From: an uncultured Lachnospiraceae bacterium
GTDB lineage: Bacteria > Bacillota > Clostridia > Lachnospirales > Lachnospiraceae
NCBI GenBank assembly: GCA_945868305.1
Contig: CAMBKU010000007.1
Span: 1-55,375 of the forward strand
DNA: 55,375 nt
Reading direction: 5' to 3'
Made by a program: the position numbers and the translations under genes. Shown piece by piece: positions 25,442 to 34,047 of this stretch (position 1 is its first letter; every line of letters starts with the position of its first letter). The notes under the pieces are model-generated. The model was not told the origin of the DNA. It ran no database searches and saw only the letters and a list, made by a program, of their open reading frames with translations.

Positions 25442-25827
25442 ATGACTCTTTCCACCCTTTCTGCCTTTGCTGCAAGAGAGATTAATATTCTCCCCAGACG
25501 CTCTCTGTATTCCCTTTCCTGTGCTTCCATTGGTACAATGCCGTTGCCCACCTCGTCCGCCAGAATAACGCAGCCAGGATATTTTTCTAAAAAAATCTCC
25601 GTAAGCTGTTCGGGATTTTTTCCTTCTGCCAGAAGCTTCTTCACCCAAAGATGAAAATGATAAAACAAAATGCTCTCACTGCCTTTTTTATCTACTACTG
25701 TTTCCATTTCTGCCATGATATCTATCCCTGCATTTTGTCCGTCTAAGATGCGCCACTCTCTTTCTTTATACTTATTTCTAACATAATCCAATTTTCCCTG
25801 GGCATATCCGCCAATATATAGTTCCAT
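25414..25827 (-). CDS. Short CobU-like protein with degenerate P-loop
   Basis: A 137-residue homologue of the adenosylcobinamide kinase/guanylyltransferase CobU (usually about 180). The N-terminus MELYIGGYAQGKLDYV keeps a GGxxxGK core but departs from the usual GGxRSGKS. The middle region with the guanylylated His motif (RHR) is lost. The C-terminal block is textbook CobU: ADEVGNGIVPMEAQEREYRE, then CGMGQRLK at the end. A full-length CobU is encoded at 26575-27126, and that one lacks this canonical C-terminal block, so the two could be complementary. It lies 1 bp after cobS and overlaps cobC. Function: cobinamide nucleotide-loop assembly or regulation, inferred. Confidence 0.8.
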   Translation of the reverse strand: MELYIGGYAQGKLDYVRNKYKEREWRILDGQNAGIDIMAEMETVVDKKGSESILFYHFHLWVKKLLAEGKNPEQLTEIFLEKYPGCVILADEVGNGIVPMEAQEREYRERLGRILISLAAKAERVERVICGMGQRLK

Positions 25828-25828
25828 T

Positions 25829-26587
25829 TTATCTGCCTCCCACTGCTGCTGCGATTGTGATCACAGCTTCACAGAGCATCACAAAGTATCCTGCTGTGTC
25901 TCCGGTAATACCGCCAAGCTCTTTGTAGCTCCGGTAGCGGTAATAACCAAAACTAAGCGCCGCTGCAAAAAGAATCAAGAAGCCTGTCTTTACTGATAGA
26001 AGAAGCATAGCACCCGCACAGAGACACAACTGTATATAAAGTGCTATTTTTACTGTCCGCTTCGCTGCACTGTCCGCAAAAAGATGCAAAAGCCCGCTTT
26101 GCTTTGCAGACCGAAAACTTACTACACCAATTCCGCTTAACGTCCGGGACAGAAAAAATCCCATACTGTAAACAGCCAATGTTTCCCTATCCCGAATCTC
26201 CGAAAAAGCAGCAAGATAAATTAAGTAATAAAGCACCAGCATCAGCACTGAAAAAGCACCGATATGGGAATCCTTTAAAATCTCAAGTTTTCGTTCTTTT
26301 TCCTGATAAGAATGAAACGCGTCCATCGTATCCATAAATCCATCCGCATGAAAACCTCCGGTGACAAGAAGCGGCAAAGCCGTACCAATCAATGTATAAG
26401 CAAATATTCCAATCGAAAATTTTTCACATAAGAACCCCCAGAGCACCGTAAGTCCACCGATAACTGCCCCAATCCAGGGAAAAAAGCATAAGACATATTT
26501 CATATCTTCCTCTTTCCAAGCAAACTGGGGTACTGGTATTTTAGAATACAAAGAAAAAGAAATAAAAAATGATTTTAACATCCGCAT
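25829..26587 (-). CDS. cobS: Adenosylcobinamide-GDP ribazoletransferase CobS
   Basis: Membrane cobalamin synthase joining adenosylcobinamide-GDP and alpha-ribazole. The 252-residue protein has the signature GGFHADGFMDTMDAFHSY with the metal-binding Asp pair. The early segment SLYSKIPVP is typical, and five or six membrane segments follow. ATG 26587 has GGGAGG about 9 nt upstream; it overlaps the end of cobU by 13 bp. The stop is 1 bp from the next cobU-like gene. Confidence 0.94.
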   Translation of the reverse strand: MRMLKSFFISFSLYSKIPVPQFAWKEEDMKYVLCFFPWIGAVIGGLTVLWGFLCEKFSIGIFAYTLIGTALPLLVTGGFHADGFMDTMDAFHSYQEKERKLEILKDSHIGAFSVLMLVLYYLIYLAAFSEIRDRETLAVYSMGFFLSRTLSGIGVVSFRSAKQSGLLHLFADSAAKRTVKIALYIQLCLCAGAMLLLSVKTGFLILFAAALSFGYYRYRSYKELGGITGDTAGYFVMLCEAVITIAAAVGGR

Positions 26588-27126
26588 ACTTTTTTTCCTC
26601 CCTTTAAAAATACCGGAAGTCCCACCACGACCTCAACGGCTGTGTCCGCTTCCAGAAGCAGGGCCTGATTGATTCGCCCAAGCACTCTTATGTATTCCAT
26701 AGTAGCGACATCATAGGTAATGCCATCCTCAAACACATTATTGCTCACAATGACCAGATGCTTCACCCGTTTTTTCAGTTCCATCACATCTGCCAGAATC
26801 TTTTCCGTCACCACTTCACCGGAACATATTCTACCATCCCCAAACATCTCATTTGCCACAAGATTCGACATACATTCTAAAAGTACGGCGCTTCCCTGCC
26901 CCATCTTCTCTGCCGACAGGGAAATAGCACGAGGGCCCTCAATCGTTTCAAATCCTTTTCCCTGTCTTAATTTCCTATGTCTTTCTATTTTCTTTTTTCC
27001 TTCCTCATCAAAAACCTGCATGGTAGCAAGATAATACTTTTTTTCAACATCCGAAAATCCCATCATAAGTTCTTCCGCATAGGCAGATTTTCCACTGCCG
27101 CTTCCACCGATTACCAAATAAAACAT
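26575..27126 (-). CDS. cobU: Adenosylcobinamide kinase / guanylyltransferase CobU
   Basis: Bifunctional enzyme phosphorylating adenosylcobinamide and then adding GMP. The 183-residue protein has the P-loop VIGGSGSGKSAYAE and the kinase segment YLATMQVFDEEGKKKIERHR, whose His is the guanylylation site in the family. The C-terminal family block is unusual: SNNVFEDGITYDVATMEYI replaces the common NEVGxGIVP sequence, which instead occurs in the neighbouring 137-residue paralogue. Start: ATG 27126 with GAGGG upstream; the preceding GTG at 27138 would lie within the ribosome site. It overlaps cobS by 13 bp. Confidence 0.92.
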   Translation of the reverse strand: MFYLVIGGSGSGKSAYAEELMMGFSDVEKKYYLATMQVFDEEGKKKIERHRKLRQGKGFETIEGPRAISLSAEKMGQGSAVLLECMSNLVANEMFGDGRICSGEVVTEKILADVMELKKRVKHLVIVSNNVFEDGITYDVATMEYIRVLGRINQALLLEADTAVEVVVGLPVFLKGGKKVCGC

Positions 27127-27134
27127 GTCATCCC

Positions 27135-28196
27135 TCACTTAAAACGTACATATTGTTCTATGGAAATATCCGAAAAAGTCGTCTGCTCTCCATACAGCTT
27201 CAATGCCATATCAAGCAATGCAAACATCATGACCGCACCTGTTCCCTCTCCCAAAGCGAGGGAGGCGTCGATGACAGGGGACAGCTTTAATTCCTGCAAA
27301 ATGAGATTTGCCGCCGGTTCTTTACTCCTGTGGGAAGGTATCATGTACTCCCGGACGCCGGGCTTTAACCGCTCTGCCGCAAGGGCTGCCACTGCGCTGA
27401 TTACACCGTCTAAAACTATCGGAATATGGTAAACGGCACCACCGATAAACACTCCGGCCAGTCCTGCAATATCCAGTCCGCCCACAGCAGAAAGAATGCG
27501 AAGTGTTTCTTCCCGACGAAATTCATACTTTTTTAAGGCTTCCCTTATTACCTGCCGTTTACGCCTCAACCCTTCGTCACTAAGTCCCGCTCCGCGTCCG
27601 GTAATATCCTCCACACTGCATCCCGTAAGTGCTGCTGCCACTGCACTGCTCGTCGTGGTGTTGCCGATACCCATTTCTCCGGTAGCAAGCAGTTTATACC
27701 CTTTTTCTTTACAAAAACGAACCATGTCCATTCCGACCTCTACTGCCTTTAAGGTTTCCTCCTCTGTCATAGCAGGCTCTTTTAAAAAATTTCTTGTGCC
27801 GGATGCCACTTTTTTATCAAATACCCCCGGAATTTTTTCTTTTCCATTGATACCAATGTCTACCGGGAAAACTTCTGCTCCGATGCATTTTGCCATTTTT
27901 CCCACCGAAGACTGGTTTTTCCCCATGGACGCTGCTACCGCGGCTGTTACCTCCTGACCGGACTGACTGACGCCTTCTGCCACAATGCCATTATCCGCAC
28001 ACATGACAATGACACCTTTTTTTCCGATATCAAGCTGCGATGTTCCATGAATTGCCCCTATCTGTGCCGTCAATTCCTCAAACTTTCCCAGACTGTCTAA
28101 CGGCTTTGCAATTCCGTCCCAGTTTTTCTTAACCTGTCTTTTTATTTCTTCTTCCGGCTGTTCAATTTTCAGCTGCTGCAATAATTTCTTTGTCAT
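27135..28196 (-). CDS. cobT: Nicotinate-nucleotide:dimethylbenzimidazole phosphoribosyltransferase CobT
   Basis: Activates the lower-ligand base to its alpha-riboside phosphate. The 353-residue protein has KPLDSLGKFEELTAQIGAIH, the CADNGIVAEGVSQSG loop, TGEMGIGNTTTSSA, and the catalytic Glu in SLALGEGTGAVM, all matching the family. The base used (DMB, adenine or another) cannot be read from the sequence. It lies 12 bp after cobQ and ends 8 bp before the cobU start. Confidence 0.95.
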   Translation of the reverse strand: MTKKLLQQLKIEQPEEEIKRQVKKNWDGIAKPLDSLGKFEELTAQIGAIHGTSQLDIGKKGVIVMCADNGIVAEGVSQSGQEVTAAVAASMGKNQSSVGKMAKCIGAEVFPVDIGINGKEKIPGVFDKKVASGTRNFLKEPAMTEEETLKAVEVGMDMVRFCKEKGYKLLATGEMGIGNTTTSSAVAAALTGCSVEDITGRGAGLSDEGLRRKRQVIREALKKYEFRREETLRILSAVGGLDIAGLAGVFIGGAVYHIPIVLDGVISAVAALAAERLKPGVREYMIPSHRSKEPAANLILQELKLSPVIDASLALGEGTGAVMMFALLDMALKLYGEQTTFSDISIEQYVRFK

Positions 28197-28208
28197 TTCA
28201 TCCCCCTG

Positions 28209-29687
28209 TCAGCTTATATGTACTTCGCGTAAAATTTGGTAAATATATTCCATATCCAGATACTCCTTAAGCGTATCTGCCAATTTCCTGTACTGCGTTT
28301 CCTTATAATCCTTATAGTCTAACATTGTTCCGGTATCACAGGAAATTCCCTTCCGTTTTGCCAACATAGAAATGATTCCCGGAGCAATACCGTCCTCATC
28401 AAATATGCCATGAACATAAGAACCATAGACATTTCCTTTTGAAATACATAAGCCTGGCTTTTGTCCTGCAATTTTTCCGCATCCTTTTGTATCTCCCATA
28501 TGTATTTCATATCCCGCAACGACTTTTCCGTTAAGCACTGCAAGCGGTCCTTCCATATTTTCAATCCGGCTTTTTACCTGCGTGCGCGTCTTTTCGCTTT
28601 TTAATATCGTTTCCACCGGAAGCAGTTCCATACCTCGGAGCATACCGCCTTCCTCCACGCCATAAGGATCGCGAATGATTTCTCCGAGCATCTGATATCC
28701 TCCGCAGATGCCAAACACCACCGTCCGTTCTGCTTTCCTTTTAATAGCGGTCTCCAGCCCGTTCTGCCGCATCCACTTTAAATCTCCCATTGTATTTTTG
28801 CTGCCGGGCAAAAAAATCATATCCGGCTCACCAAGCTCCTCTACCGATGTGACATAACGAACCGACACATCCTCACTTTGTTCAAACACGTCAAAATCCG
28901 TAAAATTAGAAATACGTGGACAATGGATAACCGCAAGGTCAATTTTTCCCCACGCTTTCTTGTCAAAACGGCTGGTCAGGCTGTCCTCATCCTCCAGAGA
29001 AAGGTTCATATAAGGAACCACCCCCGCCACCGGAACCTGCCCCTTTTCCTCCAACATACAGATTCCCGGATCTAAAATACTCTTATCCCCACGGAATTTA
29101 TTGATAATAAGCCCCTTCACCCGGTCTTTTTCCTCTTTTTCCAACAACATCAGCGTACCGAGTAGCTGTGCAAATACACCGCCTCTGTCAATATCCCCGG
29201 TCAAAAGAACCGGTGCATCCACCATCTTAGCCATTCCCATATTTACAATGTCGTTTTCTTTTAAATTGATTTCCGCCGGACTACCCGCGCCCTCTATGAC
29301 AATAATATCCGTCATGCCGGAAAGCTTTAAAAAAGCTTCTTTAATCTGGGGAACCAGCTCTTTCTTATAAGAAAAATACTCTTTTGCTGACATGTTTCCA
29401 ACAATTTCCCCATTTACAATGACCTGGGAACCAACGTCCGTCGTGGGCTTTAACAAAATCGGATTCATGCAGACAAGAGGTTCGATTCCCGCTGCTTCCG
29501 CCTGCATAACCTGGGCACGTCCCATCTCAAGCCCTTCCTTTGTAATATAGGAATTGAGTGCCATATTTTGTGATTTAAATGGCGCAGTACGATATCCGTC
29601 TTCTGCAAAAATACGACAAAGCCCGGCACAAAGCAGACTTTTTCCCGCACCGGACATGGTGCCCTGTATCATAATCACTTTTGCCAT
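28209..29687 (-). CDS. cobQ: Cobyric acid synthase CobQ (CbiP)
   Basis: Amidates four peripheral carboxylates of adenosylcobyrinate a,c-diamide. The 492-residue protein carries an N-terminal ATPase domain ([32 protein letters not shown] is a CobQ hallmark). The C-terminal amidotransferase domain has Cys in [13 protein letters not shown] and the final GSYVHGIFD. Start: ATG 29687, with AAGGAG just upstream; the gene begins within the last codons of the ABC ATPase gene (13-bp overlap), implying coupled translation between transport and synthesis genes. Confidence 0.95.
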   Translation of the reverse strand: MAKVIMIQGTMSGAGKSLLCAGLCRIFAEDGYRTAPFKSQNMALNSYITKEGLEMGRAQVMQAEAAGIEPLVCMNPILLKPTTDVGSQVIVNGEIVGNMSAKEYFSYKKELVPQIKEAFLKLSGMTDIIVIEGAGSPAEINLKENDIVNMGMAKMVDAPVLLTGDIDRGGVFAQLLGTLMLLEKEEKDRVKGLIINKFRGDKSILDPGICMLEEKGQVPVAGVVPYMNLSLEDEDSLTSRFDKKAWGKIDLAVIHCPRISNFTDFDVFEQSEDVSVRYVTSVEELGEPDMIFLPGSKNTMGDLKWMRQNGLETAIKRKAERTVVFGICGGYQMLGEIIRDPYGVEEGGMLRGMELLPVETILKSEKTRTQVKSRIENMEGPLAVLNGKVVAGYEIHMGDTKGCGKIAGQKPGLCISKGNVYGSYVHGIFDEDGIAPGIISMLAKRKGISCDTGTMLDYKDYKETQYRKLADTLKEYLDMEYIYQILREVHIS

Positions 29688-30793
29688 AGCGCATCTCCTT
29701 CCATAAATTTCCCCTGACTTTTTGCATAGGAGCAAAGCTCCTCATTTTCCCGGTTTAGTTCTCCAAAACTCTTTAAACAGCAAACGACTTTTTCACATCG
29801 GTCAATCTCCTTTTTTGCTTTCTCAAAAGTATCTTCCCGTATCCGCAGGAATGCCTTCTCTTTTATGACACGAACTGCAAGCGCCTCTGCCACCGGATAA
29901 TCCAGATCATTTTCCCATAAAACCCCTGTGGAAAAGGGAATTTTTTCTCGCTGCAAACTACGGTAAAGATGCGTTCCACTGCCTCCGCCTGCAATCACAA
30001 AAAGCTTTGGCTCACCCTGCACCCGTGGCAATTCCGCCCTGCCTGAGATTTCATCAAAAGAACCTTCCTTTATATCATATAGACTGCTCACATAACCCGG
30101 TGTAAAAACATCTTCCGGTGGGCCGTAACGGCCAACATTTTCTCCTTTCACGCAGAGCACTTTATCTGAAACCCGTTCCGCCAGGTCCAGCTCATGCAGC
30201 GACATGATTACCGTGAGTTTTTTCTTTTTCGCCATATCCTGTAAAATTGATAAAAATTCCAGTTTATATTTGATATCCAGATAGGAAGTCGGTTCGTCCA
30301 ACACCAGTATTTCCGGCTGTTGGGCAATCGCCCGTGCCAGCATGATGCGCTGTTTTTGTCCGTCACTCACCGTAAGAAAATCTCTTTCCCCAAGTTCCTT
30401 AACATGGACCAGTTCCATTGCTTCTTCTACGATTCTTTTATCCTCTTCGGATAACAGACCAAGCCGCCCGGTGTATGGATATCTTCCGGTCGCCACCACA
30501 TCCACACAGGTCATAAGTTCTGTACGGATCTGCCCAGTAAGTACGACTGCCATCTTTTTTGCCCGTTCTGCCGCTTCCATCCGGTCTATTCTTTCATTCT
30601 CCAGTGTAACGGTTCCCGCAAGTAGTTTCAGTTGCCCGATGATGCTTTTTAAAATTGTCGACTTTCCTGCACCATTTGGCCCAATCAAAGTTAAAATTTC
30701 TCCCTTTTTTATATGAAACGCAATATCCCGGATGAGAGCTTTTCCATCATAACCGACCGTCATTTGTTTTACAGAAAAATAATAATCATCCAT
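29675..30793 (-). CDS. Corrinoid/iron-chelate-type ABC transporter ATPase with C-terminal extension
   Basis: BtuD/FecE-type ATPase of 372 residues. Walker A is GPNGAGKS (38-45), the signature is VSDGQ (142-146; usual form LSGGQ), Walker B is ILVLDEP (162-168), and the switch His is in MSLHE. The ATPase proper ends near 255. Residues 262-372 form an additional domain beginning [18 protein letters not shown] with a glycine-rich loop, unlike a normal FecE protein (about 255-265 residues). The extension may bind a nucleotide or ligand; I do not recognise its family. It overlaps the permease start by 1 bp and cobQ by 13 bp. Being in a B12-riboswitch operon suggests a corrinoid or tetrapyrrole cargo, inferred. 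Confidence 0.9.
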   Translation of the reverse strand: MDDYYFSVKQMTVGYDGKALIRDIAFHIKKGEILTLIGPNGAGKSTILKSIIGQLKLLAGTVTLENERIDRMEAAERAKKMAVVLTGQIRTELMTCVDVVATGRYPYTGRLGLLSEEDKRIVEEAMELVHVKELGERDFLTVSDGQKQRIMLARAIAQQPEILVLDEPTSYLDIKYKLEFLSILQDMAKKKKLTVIMSLHELDLAERVSDKVLCVKGENVGRYGPPEDVFTPGYVSSLYDIKEGSFDEISGRAELPRVQGEPKLFVIAGGGSGTHLYRSLQREKIPFSTGVLWENDLDYPVAEALAVRVIKEKAFLRIREDTFEKAKKEIDRCEKVVCCLKSFGELNRENEELCSYAKSQGKFMEGDALWQK

Positions 30794-31836
30794 TATTCTA
30801 TATTCTCCTTTTTCTGGCGTATCATCACATAAATGACAACAGGCGCACCGAAAATCGCCGTTACGGTACTGATGGAAAGCTCTGTTGGCGCAAACAGGGT
30901 TCTTGCAATCAAATCACAGAGCAGGCAGCATACTCCACCTCCGAGAAAACAGGCAGGTATCATAAGTATTGGCTTTGCCGTGTGAAACAGATTTTTTATA
31001 AGCTGCGGCACGGCAATTCCGACAAAGGAAACCGGACCTGCAAACGCCGTCACACAGGCGGATAGAATACTTGAGAGTAATACCAAAAGTATACGGAACA
31101 GCCGAATATTGACTCCCATATTTTTTGCATAGGCTTCCCCAAGCTGATAAGCGCCAATCGGTTTTGACAGCAAAAATATCAAAAAGGCAGTAAGAAAAAC
31201 TACCACGGTCATCACAGCCACATTGGCCCAGGATATTCCGGAAAAACTCCCCATAGACCAGTTATGAAGATTTACAATGTCAGCATCCTCGGCAAAAGTC
31301 ACCACAAAATCCGTAATCGCAGAACAAATATAGCCAATCATAACGCCGCTTACCACCAGCATGGACATCTGACGTAGCTTTTTTGAGATAAGCAGTACAA
31401 ATCCCATGGCGAGCATCGCACCGGCGAATGCAGCAAGAATCAGAAGAAATGAACTGACTTTTCCCGCATTCCCGATGAAAAATACCATGACAAGAGCCAC
31501 TACAAGCTTTGCACCGGAAGAAATTCCAAGAACAAAGGGGCCTGCAATCGGATTATGGAAAAAAGTCTGCAAAAGATACCCGGACAGCGCCAGCGCTCCC
31601 CCTAAAATAATTGCCGCCAGTGCTCTGGGAAAGCGAATCTGCCATATGATATTTTTTACAGTCTCCTCTGTCTCCTTTCCTGTGAGAACTTTTAAAACCT
31701 CTGCTGGCGGGACTCTGACACTTCCGATACAGATAGCCAGCCCAAACAGTAGGAGCATCAACACAAGTAAAAATACAAACAAAAAGATGTATCGCATTTT
31801 TTTATTCCAGCCGGAACAGATAGTTAAGTGTCTCAT
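30793..31836 (-). CDS. BtuC/FecCD-family ABC transporter permease
   Basis: Permease of the FecCD/BtuC group, about 335-347 residues with some ten membrane segments. Family marks include RFPRALAAIILGGALALSGY, FHNPIAGPFVLGISSGA, and near the end FVGIAVPQLIKN with the cytoplasmic coupling region. Start is uncertain: ATG 31836 has a strong GGAGG but lies 35 bp inside the upstream gene, whose acidic codons could create that motif by chance; ATG 31797 has a weaker site (GGAA). Cargo (vitamin B12, iron-siderophore, heme) cannot be decided from the permease alone. The cobalamin riboswitch points to corrinoid. Confidence 0.9.
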   Translation of the reverse strand: MRHLTICSGWNKKMRYIFLFVFLLVLMLLLFGLAICIGSVRVPPAEVLKVLTGKETEETVKNIIWQIRFPRALAAIILGGALALSGYLLQTFFHNPIAGPFVLGISSGAKLVVALVMVFFIGNAGKVSSFLLILAAFAGAMLAMGFVLLISKKLRQMSMLVVSGVMIGYICSAITDFVVTFAEDADIVNLHNWSMGSFSGISWANVAVMTVVVFLTAFLIFLLSKPIGAYQLGEAYAKNMGVNIRLFRILLVLLSSILSACVTAFAGPVSFVGIAVPQLIKNLFHTAKPILMIPACFLGGGVCCLLCDLIARTLFAPTELSISTVTAIFGAPVVIYVMIRQKKENIE

Positions 31837-32956
31837 CCGTATCCTCCTCTGTCAGCATCGTATGTATATCCTGCATTACAGTACCAAGCTCCATGGAATT
31901 CTGGTACAGATTTTGTGTCGTGCAATAAACCTTTCCCTCCTTCACCGCTTTAAAATCCTTAAGCAATGAACTTTTTGCCAAAAGCGCATCCAAAGATGCC
32001 ACCTCTCCCTCAATGGTGCTGTTGTAAATAATATAGTCTGCATCTTTTGCTTTTGCATAAAATTCTTCCATCTGCATATTGACGGTAGAAGAAGCATTGC
32101 TGTCATCTCCCAGATTGGAGAAAATATAATTTCCTCCTGCCAGCTCAATCATTTTCGGAACATAGTCCCCCGATTTTCTTACATTGACTGTTTCATTGGA
32201 AGTAATATAAAAAAACGCAACTGTTTTTCCTGTATTTTTTTCACTGGTCACAGAATCCAGTATGCTCTTTTGCTCCTCAAACACCTGCTCAGCAAGCGTC
32301 TCTTTTCCTTCCAGCACACCATACATTTTTACCCATTCTGTTCTTCCGAGAGGATGTTTTTCATAACTGGAATGATCTACCAGAACCGGAATATCAAACT
32401 TTTCCAGATTTTCTTTGATTTCCGGCGAATGAAAAATCATGGTAGACTGCACAGAAAGACTGCACCCCGTGTTTAAGATACGCTCATAATCCGGCGCACT
32501 GTATTTTCCGGCGTATACAATGCTTCCGTTTTCCATGGCCTCCTTCGCCTTTTCAATATACCAGCCATCTTTCTCAATCCCGGAAAGACTGATGGCATCC
32601 AGGGCATCCAGTGAACAAAACATATCCATTGCAGCAGAAGCCACCAGATAAATATGATCTACCGGCTGTTTTAGTACCACAATATCCCCATCCAAATCCT
32701 CCGGCACACCCATTTCCTTTGGTACAACCAAAAAACGGCTGCCGTCTGATATAGTGATCAGAGCATAGCCGCCGTCATAATAATCTACCGAAAATTCTTT
32801 TGCATAGTCTAACTCCATACTGTGATCATAAGAAAGAGACGCACTAATCTCCTTGTCCGTCTCCAAATATCCGGTATCCTGTGCTTTTCCACAGGATACC
32901 AGAAACATTACAGCTATCATACATACAAAAACAATTTTCCGTTTCTTTACTTTCAT
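31802..32956 (-). CDS. Substrate-binding lipoprotein of the BtuF/FecB type
   Basis: A 384-residue lipoprotein with lipobox FLVSC (Cys22). It has the two-lobe fold of cluster A-II binding proteins: SLDALDAISLSGIEKDGW in the first lobe, and KMIELAGGNYIFSNLGDDS followed by ADYIIYNSTIEGEV in the second. It is larger than the usual 280-320 residue BtuF. The ATG at 32956 overlaps the stop of the preceding gene (TGA) by 4 bp. It presumably delivers the ligand to the permease encoded directly downstream. The exact ligand is unknown; corrinoid or another tetrapyrrole is likely from context. Confidence 0.88.
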   Translation of the reverse strand: MKVKKRKIVFVCMIAVMFLVSCGKAQDTGYLETDKEISASLSYDHSMELDYAKEFSVDYYDGGYALITISDGSRFLVVPKEMGVPEDLDGDIVVLKQPVDHIYLVASAAMDMFCSLDALDAISLSGIEKDGWYIEKAKEAMENGSIVYAGKYSAPDYERILNTGCSLSVQSTMIFHSPEIKENLEKFDIPVLVDHSSYEKHPLGRTEWVKMYGVLEGKETLAEQVFEEQKSILDSVTSEKNTGKTVAFFYITSNETVNVRKSGDYVPKMIELAGGNYIFSNLGDDSNASSTVNMQMEEFYAKAKDADYIIYNSTIEGEVASLDALLAKSSLLKDFKAVKEGKVYCTTQNLYQNSMELGTVMQDIHTMLTEEDTDETLNYLFRLE

Positions 32957-34035
32957 CTTATTTTCTTCTTTCTTTTCCAGATCGTAAAACCGATTCCTGC
33001 CCCTACTGCAAAACAAAGAACAAAAACCACTACTATAATGACAGGTTTTATTCCCTCTTTTTTTACTGAATCAGAGTGAAAGGTCAGCGTATAGGAAATT
33101 TCATGAGGCGTACTCATTGCCGTTGTATCTGCAAGGACAGCCATCTCTTTATCCCATACCATAACCGGAATTTCAAAAGTTGAATTTCCTTCTGTATTCA
33201 CCGGATTATAAGTAACACTTCCAATTTTCATGTAATCATAATTCGGACTGCTCCACTCGATGGTTGCCGTTGCCTTTTTATCTTTTACGACCAGCTTCGC
33301 CGGAGAAGAAACAGATGCTTTTCCGCTTCCACCTGCCAGGTCAACGTCAACCGTATAGGTACCGTCGGAAAGATCTGTTTCTGCAGAATCGACAACTTCT
33401 GTGAGAACCTCCTGTTCTGTCCCGGACAACGTCCCTTGCAGTTCACTTTCTTCGGATTCCTGCGGCTCCTCCGTTGTCTCCTGCGGAAGTTCCACGAGAA
33501 GCGCTCCCTCCGGCAATGTCGCTGCATCAAACAGAATCGTGTGATCATACCACTTTTCCTTTCGCTTGCTGAACGCGGTACAATCCAGTTCTTTATTTAA
33601 CGCTTCCACTGAAACCGTATAGGTATATCTTCCCTCTGCATCTTCCACATAACCAATATACTGTGACTCATCCGCAGCCACGGCTTCTTCTCCAGTACCC
33701 ATAAACAATTTCAGATAACCCTGACCACCAAGCGTAAGGATAGCAGTCATATTTCCATTTTCCACAGTAAGCTCTGCCTTTACAATTCGAAACATGGAAG
33801 AAGAAGATTCCACCTCTATTTCGTAAGTTCCGTCTTTTACTTCACTGCCGCTTACCGGCACCATATCATCACTGCCGACTTCCTCTCTTGCTGCCATCTC
33901 ATCCGGTGTGGCAACCTGATCCGATACTGTTTGCTCTGTCTGCATTTCCTCTGCCCAAACAGCCTCCGGGAAAGCGGCAAACATGCCACTTCCCAGGACC
34001 ACTGCTGCAAAATACATTCCTATTTTCTGTTTCAA
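32953..34035 (-). CDS. Membrane-anchored surface protein with two NEAT-like modules
   Basis: A 360-residue exported protein. It has a signal peptide (about 28 residues, ending VWAEE) and two related beta-sandwich-like modules: about 65-185, beginning DGTYEIEVESSSSMFRIV, and about 225-325, beginning DGTYTVDVDLAGGSGKAS. An acidic Glu/Pro-rich linker separates them, and a C-terminal membrane anchor (about 327-352) ends in WKRKKKIR. The DGTYxVxV opening, the central K-x-T-A-x-I/L strand and the closing SYTLTF strand resemble NEAT (heme-binding) domains. The canonical NEAT S...YxxxY heme ligands are not evident, so the ligand may differ. The start is TTG at 34035, with AAGGAG about 9 nt upstream. 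It sits between the surface chelatase and the binding protein. Function unproven. Confidence 0.65.
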   Translation of the reverse strand: MKQKIGMYFAAVVLGSGMFAAFPEAVWAEEMQTEQTVSDQVATPDEMAAREEVGSDDMVPVSGSEVKDGTYEIEVESSSSMFRIVKAELTVENGNMTAILTLGGQGYLKLFMGTGEEAVAADESQYIGYVEDAEGRYTYTVSVEALNKELDCTAFSKRKEKWYDHTILFDAATLPEGALLVELPQETTEEPQESEESELQGTLSGTEQEVLTEVVDSAETDLSDGTYTVDVDLAGGSGKASVSSPAKLVVKDKKATATIEWSSPNYDYMKIGSVTYNPVNTEGNSTFEIPVMVWDKEMAVLADTTAMSTPHEISYTLTFHSDSVKKEGIKPVIIVVVFVLCFAVGAGIGFTIWKRKKKIR

Positions 34036-34047
34036 ATCGCTTACTCC

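Noticed and set aside
25442-25648. N-terminal extension of cobC by 69 codons
   Set aside because: It would lie in another frame of the cobU-like gene, is Arg/Gly-rich noise, and the RHG domain is complete from 25441.
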